A stretch of 64,000 nucleotides of DNA from Streptomyces microflavus (GTDB lineage: Bacteria > Actinomycetota > Actinomycetes > Streptomycetales > Streptomycetaceae): positions 124,001 through 188,000 of the forward strand of contig NZ_BMUG01000007.1 of NCBI RefSeq assembly GCF_014650075.1, in the 5' to 3' direction. The notes under the pieces were generated by a model that did not search any database, was not told the DNA's origin, and saw only the letters and a list, made by a program, of their open reading frames with translations. The translations under genes were made by a program, and so were the position numbers. Position 1 is the stretch's first letter, and every line of letters starts with the position of its first letter. Shown here piece by piece: positions 40,106-48,176 of this stretch.

Positions 40106-41506
40106 TCAGTGGCGGCCCGCTATGCGGTCCGCCGCCTTCGCGATGGGGTCGGTGCCGGGGCGGGGTGAGGTCGTCTCGCGGCGGTCGGCGGCGCGGTAGG
40201 CGGCGTACAGGCCGTGGACGCCGAGCCAGCGGAAGGGTTCCGGCTCCCAGCGGCGGACCTTGTGATTGACCCAGGGGAGTGTCGTGAGGTCCGTCGGGCC
40301 CGCCTGGCCGGAGTCCTGCTGGATCAGGTCGCGCAGGGTGCGGGCGGCGAGGTTGGCGGTGGCGACGCCGGAGCCGACGTACCCGCCCGCCCAGCCGAGC
40401 CCCGTGGAGCGGTCCAGGGTGACGGTGGCGCACCAGTCGCGGGGGACGCCGAGGACGCCGGACCAGGCGTGGTCGATGCGGACGCCCGCCGTGGTGGGGA
40501 AGAGGCGGACCAGCAGGTCGCGCAGGGCCTCGATGGTGGCGGGCTGGGTGCGGCCGTCGTTGTCGGTGGCGGAGCCGTAGCGGTAGGGGTAGCCGCGGCC
40601 GCCGATCGCGATGCGGTCGTCGGCGGTGCGCTGGGCGTAGAGGTAGGCGTGGGCCATGTCGCCGAGGGTCTCGCGGCCCTCCCAGCCGATGGTGTCCCAG
40701 ATGCGGGCGGGCAGCGGTTCGGTGGCGATCATGGAGGAGTTCATCGGGAGCCAGGTCCGCTTGAGCCCCTTGAGGCCGGCCGTGAAGCCCTCCGTGCAGC
40801 GCAGGATGTACGGGGCGCGGACCGTGCCGTACGGGGTGACGGCGTGCTTCGGCTTGATCTCGGTGACCGGGGTCGACTCGTGGATGGTGACGCCGAGCGC
40901 CTCCACGGCGTCCGCGAGGCCCTTGACCAGCTTGGCCGGGTGCAGCCGGGCGCCGTGCGGGGTCCAGGTGGAGCCGACGGCGCCGGTGACATGGACGCGC
41001 TCGGCGGTCTCGCGGGCGCCGCGCAGGACCCGGTCGGTCTCGCCGAACGCGGTCTCGACGCTGTGGAAGTCCCGGAGCCTGGCCAGCTGCGCCGGGGTGT
41101 GGGCGACCTCCAGGACGCCGCCCTGGTGGATGTCGGCCTCGATCTTCTCCTCGGCGGCGGCCCGGACGACCTCGCCGACCGTCTCGTTCATCGCCTTCTG
41201 GAGCCGTACGGCGGCGTCGTGGCCGTGCAGCTTGGCGTACCGCTCGCGGCCCGCGATGCCGTTGTACAGCCAGCCGCCGTTACGGCCGGAGGCCCCGTAA
41301 CCGCAGAACTTGGCCTCCAGCACGGTGATGTTGAGGAAGGGGACGGCCTTCTTCAGGTAGTACGCCGTCCAGAGTCCGGTGTAACCGCCGCCGACGATGC
41401 AGACGTCGGCGCTCGCGTCGCCGGGCAGGGGTTCGCGCGGGGTGGGGGTGCCCTCCTGCGCGTACCAGAACGATATGCCGCCGTTGACGGTACTGACGGT
41501 GCTCAT
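40106..41506 (-). CDS. FAD-dependent amine/amino-acid oxidoreductase (DAO family)
   Basis: This 466-residue flavoprotein has the dinucleotide motif VCIVGGGYTGLWTAYYL near residue 36 and a RNGGW motif (YGASGRNGGWLYNG) typical of the PuuB/glycine-oxidase-like group. The C-terminal GLGWAGGYVGSGVATANLAA binds FAD. Substrates in the family are gamma-glutamylputrescine, sarcosine or related amines; the specific one is not assignable. It is convergent with the sortase gene, only 7 bp apart. Confidence 0.88.
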   Translation of the reverse strand: MSTVSTVNGGISFWYAQEGTPTPREPLPGDASADVCIVGGGYTGLWTAYYLKKAVPFLNITVLEAKFCGYGASGRNGGWLYNGIAGRERYAKLHGHDAAVRLQKAMNETVGEVVRAAAEEKIEADIHQGGVLEVAHTPAQLARLRDFHSVETAFGETDRVLRGARETAERVHVTGAVGSTWTPHGARLHPAKLVKGLADAVEALGVTIHESTPVTEIKPKHAVTPYGTVRAPYILRCTEGFTAGLKGLKRTWLPMNSSMIATEPLPARIWDTIGWEGRETLGDMAHAYLYAQRTADDRIAIGGRGYPYRYGSATDNDGRTQPATIEALRDLLVRLFPTTAGVRIDHAWSGVLGVPRDWCATVTLDRSTGLGWAGGYVGSGVATANLAARTLRDLIQQDSGQAGPTDLTTLPWVNHKVRRWEPEPFRWLGVHGLYAAYRAADRRETTSPRPGTDPIAKAADRIAGRH

Positions 41507-41614
41507 GATGCCCCTGGTGTCCCTGTCCGGTGTGCCGGTGTGGCAGTGCGCCGGTGTTTCGGTGTGTCGGTGCCCCGTGCCCGGTGTGATGCCGAGCGTA
41601 TGTGTGGCGGGACG

Positions 41615-42319
41615 TTACTGCGCGGCGGGGTGTTCCGTCTCCTGTGCCTTCCGTCGGCTGCGGGCGAGCGGGTAGCAGGCCAGGCCGGTCAGGACGGCGG
41701 TGAAGTGGCCCACGTCGGTGAAGGTGCGGCCGTCGGCGACCAGGGGGATGCCGTAGAAGACGAGGACGGCGAAGACGTACGCGTACCGCCAGAGGCGCGG
41801 GACGCGGTAGGTGAGGACGGCGATCACCCCGGCCAGCGCGTAACTCACCCCGACGTCCAGCGTGTTCGCGGCCGACTGCGGGGCGTGGTCCTGCCGGATG
41901 GCCCAGGCGAGCACCCCCTCGCTGACCAGGGTGGCCACCACGTGCGCGGTGACGGCGACCGCGAGCCAGCGCAGCGTGCCGAGCCAGTGTTCGGCGGTGG
42001 CGTGGAAGACGGTGAACAGGACGGCGTACGGGAGCCAGCGGCCGCCGTCGATCCACAGGGCGCTGGTGATCAGGACGCGGACGGGGTTCTGCGACAGCTC
42101 GTGGAGGTTGGTGGAGCGGTCCCGCAGGAACTCCTCCTCGAAGCCGGGGGACATCCGGTGCAGGACGACGGTGGTGACGAAGAGGACCGCCAGCCAGACG
42201 TACGTGCCGGGGGCGGTGGCGATCCAGTGGCGTACGGCGGTGCTGCGGGTGCGGTGGTGGTCGTCGGTGCGTGTGCTGCCGTTGCCGTCGGCGCTGGGGC
42301 CCGGCTGTTCTCGGGGCAT
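41615..42319 (-). CDS. Rhomboid-like multi-pass membrane protein
   Basis: This 234-residue protein has five to six hydrophobic spans (YVWLAVLFVTTVVLHRMSPG, WLPYAVLFTVFHATAEHWLG, AVTAHVVATLVSEGVLAWAI and others). Helix pattern and a late DVGHFTAVLTGLACYPLAR recall rhomboid-like proteins, including a conserved His, but a clear catalytic GxSG is replaced by DVGVSYALAG, so activity is uncertain. It is divergent from the kinase-like gene with only 34 bp between the start codons. Confidence 0.7.
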   Translation of the reverse strand: MPREQPGPSADGNGSTRTDDHHRTRSTAVRHWIATAPGTYVWLAVLFVTTVVLHRMSPGFEEEFLRDRSTNLHELSQNPVRVLITSALWIDGGRWLPYAVLFTVFHATAEHWLGTLRWLAVAVTAHVVATLVSEGVLAWAIRQDHAPQSAANTLDVGVSYALAGVIAVLTYRVPRLWRYAYVFAVLVFYGIPLVADGRTFTDVGHFTAVLTGLACYPLARSRRKAQETEHPAAQ

Positions 42320-42340
42320 GGTCCGATTGACGCACGCCCC

Positions 42341-42346
42341 TAGGAT
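42341..42346 (+). promoter_or_regulatory. -10 box TAGGAT of the APH-like gene
   Basis: TAGGAT, then CCTTGGC, then GTG at 42354. Its -35 region must lie inside the 5' end of the divergent rhomboid-like gene's control region. Confidence 0.55.
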
Positions 42347-42353
42347 CCTTGGC

Positions 42354-43319
42354 GTGATTGACATCCCGGACGAACTGATCGCCACTCAGTACGCATACAA
42401 CGGGGCGGCCGGGCGGGCCTTCGTCGCCGCGCTGCCCGGCCTCGCCGGCCGGTTCCTGGAGGAGTGGGGGCTGCGGCGGGACGGGGCCGCGATGTACGGC
42501 ATGTGCGCGCTGGTCCTGCCGGTGGTGCGGGAGGCGGACGGGGTGCCGGCCGCGCTGAAGCTCCAGTTGGTGGACGAGGAGACGGTGGGTGAGCCGGTCG
42601 CCCTGCGGGCGTGGGGTGCGGCGGGGGCCGGGGCGGTGGGGGTGCTCGGCCATGACCCGGGGACCGGGGCGCTGCTGCTGGAACGGCTCGATGAGGGGCG
42701 GCCGTTGTCGGGGGTTGCTGGGGGCGGGGGTGTTCCTGGTGGGAGCCGTCTCGTGGGGGAGGTGGCCGACGCCCGGCGCGCGGTGACGGTGCTCGGTGAG
42801 GTGCTGGCCCGGCTGGCGGCGGTGCCCGCGCCGGAGGGGCTGCGCACGCTGGGCGATGCGGTGGAGCGGATGCTGGCGGCGGCTCCGGAAGCGGTGGGAC
42901 GGCTGGCGGACGAGGAGGAACGGCGGCTGCTCGCGCACTGCGCGGCGGCGGTGCGGGAGGTGGCGGGTGAGCCGGGGGACCGGTTGCTCCACTGGGACCT
43001 GCACTACGACAACATCCTGGCGGGGCGGGCCGACGCGGGGCGGGCGGGGGAGTGGGTGGCGCTCGACCCCAAGCCCCTGGCGGGGGACCCGGGGTTCGAG
43101 CTGTTCCCGGCGCTGGACAACCTGTTCGACGCCGGGGAGGTGGTGTGGCGGTTCGACGCGCTGACCGAGGCGCTGGGCATGGAGCGGGACCGGGGGCGGG
43201 CGCGGGCCTGGACGCTGGGGCGGGTGCTCCAGAACGCGGTGTGGGCCGTCGGGGACGGGGAGCGGGAACTGGCCCCGGACCATGCGGAGATCGCGCGGCG
43301 GTTGCTGGGGGTGCGGTGA
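42354..43319 (+). CDS. Aminoglycoside 6-phosphotransferase/hydroxyurea kinase-like protein
   Basis: This 321-residue protein of the APH(6)/StrB-like kinase family has catalytic loop LLHWDLHYDNILAG near residue 218 and the metal-binding segment WVALDPKPLAGDPGFELFPA. The N-lobe contains LVLPVVREADGVPAALKLQL. Such enzymes phosphorylate streptomycin-type aminoglycosides or hydroxyurea, but in Streptomyces many are uncharacterised, so resistance is not established. Start GTG 42354, leaderless. Confidence 0.85.
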   Translation: MIDIPDELIATQYAYNGAAGRAFVAALPGLAGRFLEEWGLRRDGAAMYGMCALVLPVVREADGVPAALKLQLVDEETVGEPVALRAWGAAGAGAVGVLGHDPGTGALLLERLDEGRPLSGVAGGGGVPGGSRLVGEVADARRAVTVLGEVLARLAAVPAPEGLRTLGDAVERMLAAAPEAVGRLADEEERRLLAHCAAAVREVAGEPGDRLLHWDLHYDNILAGRADAGRAGEWVALDPKPLAGDPGFELFPALDNLFDAGEVVWRFDALTEALGMERDRGRARAWTLGRVLQNAVWAVGDGERELAPDHAEIARRLLGVR

Positions 43320-43360
43320 GCCCGGTCATGCCCCCTGCGACCGGGGCGCGGTGACCCCGG

Positions 43361-44362
43361 TCACGGCTCCAGCACCACCTTGCCGATCGTGCCGCGTGTC
43401 TCCAGCGCGCGGTGGGCGGCGGCCGCTTCGGCGAGCGGGTAGCGCTGGACGGCGGGGCGGAGCCGGCCCGCCGCCGCTTCGGCGAGGGCTCGGGTCTCCA
43501 GGGCGCGCAGGCCGCCGCCCCGCTCGACCAGCTGGGGCCCGAGGACGGAGCCGGAGGTGATGGCGCGCTCCGCCAGCTCCTGAGGGGTGAAGGTGAGCGG
43601 CTTCCCGTTGCGGAGGCCCTCGCCGGACCAGCCGTAGACGATGTGCTGCCCGCCCTTGCCGAGCAGGCCGACGGCGCTGCGGGCGGTGGTCCCGCCGACG
43701 GAGTCGTAGACGACGGTGGCCCACTGGCCGGTCGCGTCGAGGAAGGCGCGGGCGTGGTCGGGCCAGTTCGGGAGGGTGTAGTCGAGGGCGAGGTCGGCGC
43801 CGTTCGCCTCCGCCCTGGCCACCTTGGCCGGGCCCCCGGCCAGGGCGATCACGGTGGCCCCGGCGTTCTTCGCGTACTGGACGAGGAGGGTCCCGATCCC
43901 GCCCGCCGCCGCGGTGACGACGGCCACGGAGTCGGGGCCGAGGTCGGTGAAGCCGAGGATGCCGAGGGTGGTGCGGCCGGTGCCGATCATGGCGACGGCC
44001 TCGGCGGCGCCGAGTTCCCCGGGGATCTCGTGGAGCCGGTCGGCCTCGGTGACGGTGAGTTCGGCGTAGCCGCCCGGTGCCGTGCCGATGTGGGCGACGA
44101 CGCGTTTGCCGAGCCAGCCGCTGTCCGTGCCCTCGCCGAGCGACTCGACGGTTCCGGCGACCTCGCGGCCGGGAACGGTGGGGAGGGCGACGGGCGCCGG
44201 GTAGGGGCCGCTCTCCCCTTCCCGCAGGGCGGTGTCCAGGAGGTGCACGCCGGCCGCCTCGACGGCGATCCGGACCTGACCGGGGCCGGGGACGGGGTCC
44301 TCGGTCCGTTCGTACGTGAGGTTCTCGGCGGGGCCGAAGGCGTGGAGGCGGATGGCGTGCAT
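43361..44362 (-). CDS. Zinc-less quinone oxidoreductase-type MDR dehydrogenase
   Basis: This 333-residue NADPH-dependent enzyme of the medium-chain dehydrogenase family (QOR group) has an N-terminal GroES-like domain (VRIAVEAAGVHLLDTALREG, PGREVAGTVESLG) and a Rossmann domain with VVTAAAGGIGTLLVQYAK near residue 148. Zinc-ligating Cys residues of alcohol dehydrogenases are absent. It reduces quinones or enones. GAAGGAG lies before ATG 44362. Upstream is a four-unit 25-bp tandem repeat that falls in its promoter region. Confidence 0.9.
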   Translation of the reverse strand: MHAIRLHAFGPAENLTYERTEDPVPGPGQVRIAVEAAGVHLLDTALREGESGPYPAPVALPTVPGREVAGTVESLGEGTDSGWLGKRVVAHIGTAPGGYAELTVTEADRLHEIPGELGAAEAVAMIGTGRTTLGILGFTDLGPDSVAVVTAAAGGIGTLLVQYAKNAGATVIALAGGPAKVARAEANGADLALDYTLPNWPDHARAFLDATGQWATVVYDSVGGTTARSAVGLLGKGGQHIVYGWSGEGLRNGKPLTFTPQELAERAITSGSVLGPQLVERGGGLRALETRALAEAAAGRLRPAVQRYPLAEAAAAHRALETRGTIGKVVLEP

Positions 44363-44392
44363 GAAGGGGCTCCTTCGGGCGGCGCCCCTCTT

Positions 44393-44492
44393 TTGGGGGC
44401 GGGCTGTGCCCCGTGTCTCGGGGCGGGCTGTGCCCCCTGCTCTTGGGGGCGGACGGTGCTCCCACCCTGGGGGCGGGCTGTGCCCCACCCTC
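44393..44492. repeat. Four 25-bp tandem repeats, each with hairpin potential
   Basis: The units are 44393-44417, 44418-44442, 44443-44467 and 44468-44492, with core TTGGGGGCGGGCTGTGCCCC and a variable 5-base end. Units 1, 2 and 4 are nearly identical and unit 3 is diverged (GGACGGTGCTCCC). GGGGC/GCCCC within a unit can pair. The array fills the space between the QOR-type gene start and the end of the upstream oxidoreductase. Confidence 0.95.
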
Positions 44493-44497
44493 GTACC

Positions 44498-45691
44498 TCA
44501 GGTTCGGTTGAGGTCAACCCCGGATCCGGGGCGCCGTCCCGCGGCCTTCACCGCGAGCAGCGCGGCTTCGATGCCGCTGGTGAAGGAGACCTCGCTGAGG
44601 AGCCCGGGGGCGGCGACCTGGTCGCCCGCCAGGAAGATTCCGTCGCCCCGGACGACGGAGGGCCGGTCCCGCCAGGTGGTGCCGGGGCGGTCGACGGCCC
44701 CGGTGCGGCCGTCGGCGAGGGCCTCGCTGCGCCAGGTGGTGCGCTCCCGCCAGCCGGGGAAGCCGAGGTCGAGGAGTTCCTCGGCGCGGGCGGTCCCCTC
44801 CGCCCTGCGCGCGTCGGGGCCGATCGGGAACTGGCCCTGGAGCAGCTGCTCCCCGGCCGGGGCGAGACCGGGGTCCTGGGCGGTGAACCGCTCCAGCCAC
44901 CCGGGCGCGTCCAGGTCCGACACGACGAACGCGTCGCCGCGCCGGGTGCGCACGGCCAGGTCCACGAGGACGGTGCGGCCGCTCTCCCAGGTGAGGGACG
45001 CGTCGTCGAGGAGGGTGCGGGCGGCGTCGAGGGAGGTGGCGACGACGACCGGTCCGGTACGGGACAGCTCGCCGAGCGTACGGGTGTCGACGCGGGCGGC
45101 CGTCTCGACGGTGACCCCGATGGCGCGGGCGTGGCCGGCCAGCCGCTCGACGAGCCGGCCCCAGCCGCCGGCCGGGTAGCGGGCCTCCGGCGGGAGCGAG
45201 GTGAGCCGGACCAGGCGCTCCTGGACGAACCGGGCCGAGAGCCCACCGGGGTCGTGGTGGAAGAGCGCGGCGGCGGCGAAGTTCGCGGCGGCCCGGGCGC
45301 CCTCCTCGCCGACCTGGCCGGTGGCCCAGTCCAGGAAGCCGCCGTCCACCGGGGCCGTGCGGGCGCTGCGGCGGGCGAGCCGCAGCAGGGCCACGGGCGG
45401 GGTCCGGCGGGCGGCCCCCGAGCGCCGGAAGCGGAAGCGGAGGCCTTCGAGGGGCGGTACGGGGAGGACGGGCCCGAGGAGCTCGCGGCGGGCCAGCCAG
45501 GTGTGGTGCGGCCCGCCCCGGTACAGGGCGTGCGGGCCCTCGTTGGCGCGGTACGGGCCCTCCGCGGTCCTGGCCCGGCCGCCGAGCGTCCGGTGGCTCT
45601 CGTACAGGGTGACCCGGGCGCCGGATTCGGCCGCGGTGATCGCGGCGGTGAGCCCGGCGAGGCCGCCGCCGATGACGTGGATGTGCTCCAT
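44498..45691 (-). CDS. FAD-dependent oxidoreductase, phytoene desaturase/amine oxidase-like
   Basis: This 397-residue flavoprotein begins with the dinucleotide motif HVIGGGLAGLTAAITAAESG, followed by LYESHRTLGGRARTAEGP, the typical FAD-binding extension. The C-terminal DGIFLAGDQVAAPGLLSEVS is the second FAD motif. The sequence in between is divergent, so desaturase, amine oxidase or isomerase activity cannot be chosen. No crt genes are adjacent. GAAGGAG precedes ATG 45691. Confidence 0.85.
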   Translation of the reverse strand: MEHIHVIGGGLAGLTAAITAAESGARVTLYESHRTLGGRARTAEGPYRANEGPHALYRGGPHHTWLARRELLGPVLPVPPLEGLRFRFRRSGAARRTPPVALLRLARRSARTAPVDGGFLDWATGQVGEEGARAAANFAAAALFHHDPGGLSARFVQERLVRLTSLPPEARYPAGGWGRLVERLAGHARAIGVTVETAARVDTRTLGELSRTGPVVVATSLDAARTLLDDASLTWESGRTVLVDLAVRTRRGDAFVVSDLDAPGWLERFTAQDPGLAPAGEQLLQGQFPIGPDARRAEGTARAEELLDLGFPGWRERTTWRSEALADGRTGAVDRPGTTWRDRPSVVRGDGIFLAGDQVAAPGLLSEVSFTSGIEAALLAVKAAGRRPGSGVDLNRT

Positions 45692-45810
45692 GGCTGGGAC
45701 TCCTTCGCTTCTTTGATGATGCGACGGATCGGGGGCGGCGGTATGTGACATGGGGCGTGGGGGGCGTGCGAGCGTGCGGGCGTCGGGCGTTGTCAGTGGG
45801 GTGCGTCACG

Positions 45811-46521
45811 ATGGGGGGCATGGCAGCGAGTGCGAGCAGGGGAACGGGCAGGACCAGGGCCAAGAAGGACACCATCGCGCCGGCGCGGCGCCCGGAGGTG
45901 CGGCTGCCGCCACTCGTTCCGTACGGGGGCGAGGGCCTGGAGCCGGACGGCGACTACGACGGGGTGCGGTTCGACGGGGTGGACCTGGCGGACGCTTCGG
46001 GGCCGGGCGCCCGGTTCATGGACTGCGCGCTGGACGGCTGCGCCCTCGACCGTACGGAGCTGGTGCGGGCCCGCTTCATCGACTCGGTGCTGACGGGCGT
46101 ACGGGGCGTGGGCACCGACCTCGCGGGGGCGTCGCTGCGGGACGTGGAGGTGGTGGACGCGCGCCTGGGCGGGGTGCAGCTGCACGGGGCGGTGCTGGAG
46201 CGGGTGGTGGTGCGCGGCGGGAAGATCGACTACTTGAACCTGCGCAAGGCCCGGCTGAAGGACGTGGTCTTCGAGGGCTGCGTGCTCTCGGAGCCCGATT
46301 TCGGTGACGCGCACCTGGTGCGGGTGGAGTTCCGGGACTGCGTGCTGAAGCGGGCCGACTTCAGCGCGGTGCGGATGGAGTCCGTGGACCTGCGGACGGT
46401 GGCCGAGCTGGACATCGCGCGGGGCGTGGAGCGGCTGGCGGGCGCGGTGATCAGCCCGGCACAGCTGATGGAGCTGGCCCCGGCGTTCGCGGCGCAGATC
46501 GGGGTGCGGGTGGAGGGGTGA
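45811..46521 (+). CDS. Pentapeptide-repeat protein
   Basis: This 236-residue protein has a basic N-terminal leader followed by a right-handed quadrilateral beta-helix. Repeats of the A(D/N)LxX type run from about residue 55 to 195 (VRFDGVDLADASGPGARFMD, ADFSAVRMESVDLRTVAEL). It ends in a helical segment (VERLAGAVISPAQLMELAPA). DNA-mimic gyrase protectors such as MfpA/Qnr share the fold, but such a role is not implied by sequence alone. ATG 45811 or ATG 45820 are possible starts. Confidence 0.85.
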   Translation: MGGMAASASRGTGRTRAKKDTIAPARRPEVRLPPLVPYGGEGLEPDGDYDGVRFDGVDLADASGPGARFMDCALDGCALDRTELVRARFIDSVLTGVRGVGTDLAGASLRDVEVVDARLGGVQLHGAVLERVVVRGGKIDYLNLRKARLKDVVFEGCVLSEPDFGDAHLVRVEFRDCVLKRADFSAVRMESVDLRTVAELDIARGVERLAGAVISPAQLMELAPAFAAQIGVRVEG

Positions 46522-46542
46522 CGCGTCCGTGGGGGTGGGCGG

Positions 46543-47040
46543 TCAGATGCGGGGGAAGCGGGCCTGGAGGTCCCAGATCACGGGGTTGTCGGCGAGGCCG
46601 TCGTGCATGTCGGACAGGTCGGCGATCAGGTCGTGCAGGAAGTCGCGGGCCTCGCGGCGCAGCAGGGAGTGGCCGAAGGTGAGCGGGGGCTCGTCGCCGG
46701 GCATCCAGTCCGCCTCGACGTCGACCCAGCCGAAGCGCCGCTCGAAGATCATGACGTCCGAGGACTCGGTGAAGTCCAGCTCCGCGTACTGCCGCCGGTG
46801 CGAGCGGTTGCCGCGCGGGTCCTGGTCGATCTGCTCGATGATGTCGCACAGCGCCCACGCGAAGTCGAGCACCGGAACCCATCCCCAGGCTGTGGACACC
46901 TCCCGGTCCGCCTTGGTGTCCGCGAGGTAGACGTCACCGGAGAACAGATCGTGCCGCAGCGCGCGGACGTCCGCGCGGCGGTAGTCGGTCTGCGGGGGGT
47001 CGGGGAAGCGGCGGGAGAGGGAGTAGCCGATGTCGAGCAC
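46543..47040 (-). CDS. Conserved Streptomyces protein of unknown function
   Basis: This 165-residue acidic soluble protein starts MLDIGYSLSRRFPDPPQTDY and contains STAWGWVPVLDFAWALCDII, YAELDFTESSDVMIFERRFG and REARDFLHDLIADLSDMHDG. It looks like a two-layer alpha/beta protein. From memory it matches a small family (DUF7878-like) common in streptomycetes. No function known. The start is GTG 47040. Confidence 0.7.
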   Translation of the reverse strand: MLDIGYSLSRRFPDPPQTDYRRADVRALRHDLFSGDVYLADTKADREVSTAWGWVPVLDFAWALCDIIEQIDQDPRGNRSHRRQYAELDFTESSDVMIFERRFGWVDVEADWMPGDEPPLTFGHSLLRREARDFLHDLIADLSDMHDGLADNPVIWDLQARFPRI

Positions 47041-47111
47041 GGATCGATGGTGTCATGCCCGGTCGGGGCGGGCCGACACGATCGGGTGAACCGGAGCAGG
47101 TATGCCTGACA

Positions 47112-47145
47112 CATATGCCAGAACCTCCCTAGTCTCCGGCATATG
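47112..47145. promoter_or_regulatory. Inverted repeat CATATGCC...GGCATATG around a leaderless start
   Basis: Two 8-bp perfect arms, separated by 18 nt, flank the TAGTCT -10 box of the gene at 47143, and the right arm includes its ATG. Binding here would block the promoter. Confidence 0.45.
47130..47135 (+). promoter_or_regulatory. -10 box TAGTCT of the Rpn-like remnant
   Basis: TAGTCT, then CCGGCAT, then ATG at 47143. The promoter of the original full-length gene seems intact although the coding part is deleted. Confidence 0.5.
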
Positions 47146-47487
47146 GTCAGTTCGTCTCAGCAGTTGGGCCTACTGCCTCGCCCACAATTCACCGAAGCGG
47201 GCTTGGGCGCTACCCCGGCCCGTGAGCTCTGGAGGAATCTGATGGGCACTGGTCTCAGTCACTTCCGCGGCTTCGTCGCCGAATCCTTCCGCGACGAGGG
47301 GCGCGTGGAAGGCCGGGTGGAAAGCCGCGGCGAGGGCATCCTGCGGATTCTCGCGGTGCGCGGTGTCGCCGTCCCGGACGCAGCGCGGCAGCGCATCACC
47401 ACCTGCACCGACCTCGCCGTACTCGACGTGTGGTTCGAGCGTGCCATCACCGCGCCTACCGCCGATGCGGTGTTCGACGAGAGCTGA
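47143..47487 (+). pseudogene. Rpn/PD-(D/E)XK transposase-like gene with internal deletion
   Basis: The ORF encodes 114 residues: a five-residue start MVSSS joined to EAGLGATPARELWRNLMGTG and the helical tail RDEGRVEGRVESRGEGILRI and later VPDAARQRITTCTDLAVLDV. Full-length Streptomyces members of this family (about 300 residues, Rpn-like recombination-promoting nuclease/putative transposase) also start MVSSSxx and end like this, as I recall. The nuclease core between is missing. The frame is preserved, so a small protein may still be made. Confidence 0.65.
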
Positions 47488-47531
47488 CGGCAGGTCCGGG
47501 CGGGGCGGGTCCTGGCCCCGCCCCGCCCGGT

Positions 47532-48176
47532 TCACGGCAGCAGCCGCTGCTCCTTCGCCACCGAGACCGCGCCCGCGCGGGTGTCGACGCCGAGCTTGTC
47601 GTAGATCCGGCCCAGGTGGGTCTTGACCGTGGCCTCGCTGATGAAGAGGGTGCGGGCGATGTCGCGGTTGCCGAGGCCCTGGGAGAGCTGGGCCAGGATG
47701 TCGCGTTCGCGGTCGGTGAGGGTGGGGCGGGGGCTGCGCATCCGGGCTATGACCCGGCTGGCGACGGGGGCCGAGAGCGTGGTGCGGCCCTGGGCGGCCG
47801 AGCGGATGGCGGCGAAGAGCTCCTCCGGGCGTTCCGCCTTCAGCAGGTAGCCGGTGGCGCCCGCCTCGATGGCGCGGGTGATGTCGGCGTCGGTGTCGTA
47901 CGTGGTCAGCACCAGGACGTGGACCGTGCCGTCGGCCGCGATGCGGCGGGTCGCCTCGACGCCGTCGATGCCCTCGCCGAGCTGGAGGTCCATGAGGACG
48001 ACGTCCGGGGTGAGGCGCGCGGCGAGCACCACCGCCTCTTCGCCGCTGCCCGCCTCGCCGACGACCTCGATGTCCGGTTCGCTGCCGAGGAGGGCCAGCA
48101 GGCCGGCGCGGACGACCACGTGGTCGTCGCAGAGGAGGATGCGTACGGGGGACGTCTGCTGGCCTTGGCCGGTCAT
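47532..48176 (-). CDS. senR: LuxR/NarL-class response regulator (SenR-like)
   Basis: This 214-residue regulator has a receiver domain with DDHVVVRAGL and phospho-acceptor Asp in VVLMDLQLGEGIDG (near residue 61), and Lys in YLLKAERPEEL. A C-terminal LuxR helix-turn-helix (LTDRERDILAQLSQGLGNRD, FISEATVKTHLGRIYDKLGV) follows. Its ATG overlaps the sensor kinase stop by 4 nt. The symbol is given because the kinase and HbpS-like gene lie beside it as in S. reticuli, where SenR controls hbpS and a catalase-peroxidase operon. Confidence 0.85.
   Translation of the reverse strand: MTGQGQQTSPVRILLCDDHVVVRAGLLALLGSEPDIEVVGEAGSGEEAVVLAARLTPDVVLMDLQLGEGIDGVEATRRIAADGTVHVLVLTTYDTDADITRAIEAGATGYLLKAERPEELFAAIRSAAQGRTTLSAPVASRVIARMRSPRPTLTDRERDILAQLSQGLGNRDIARTLFISEATVKTHLGRIYDKLGVDTRAGAVSVAKEQRLLP

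Noticed and set aside
44498..45691. A carotenoid biosynthesis gene
   Set aside because: The FAD motifs fit the phytoene desaturase superfamily, but no crtB, crtE or similar gene is near and the central region diverges.
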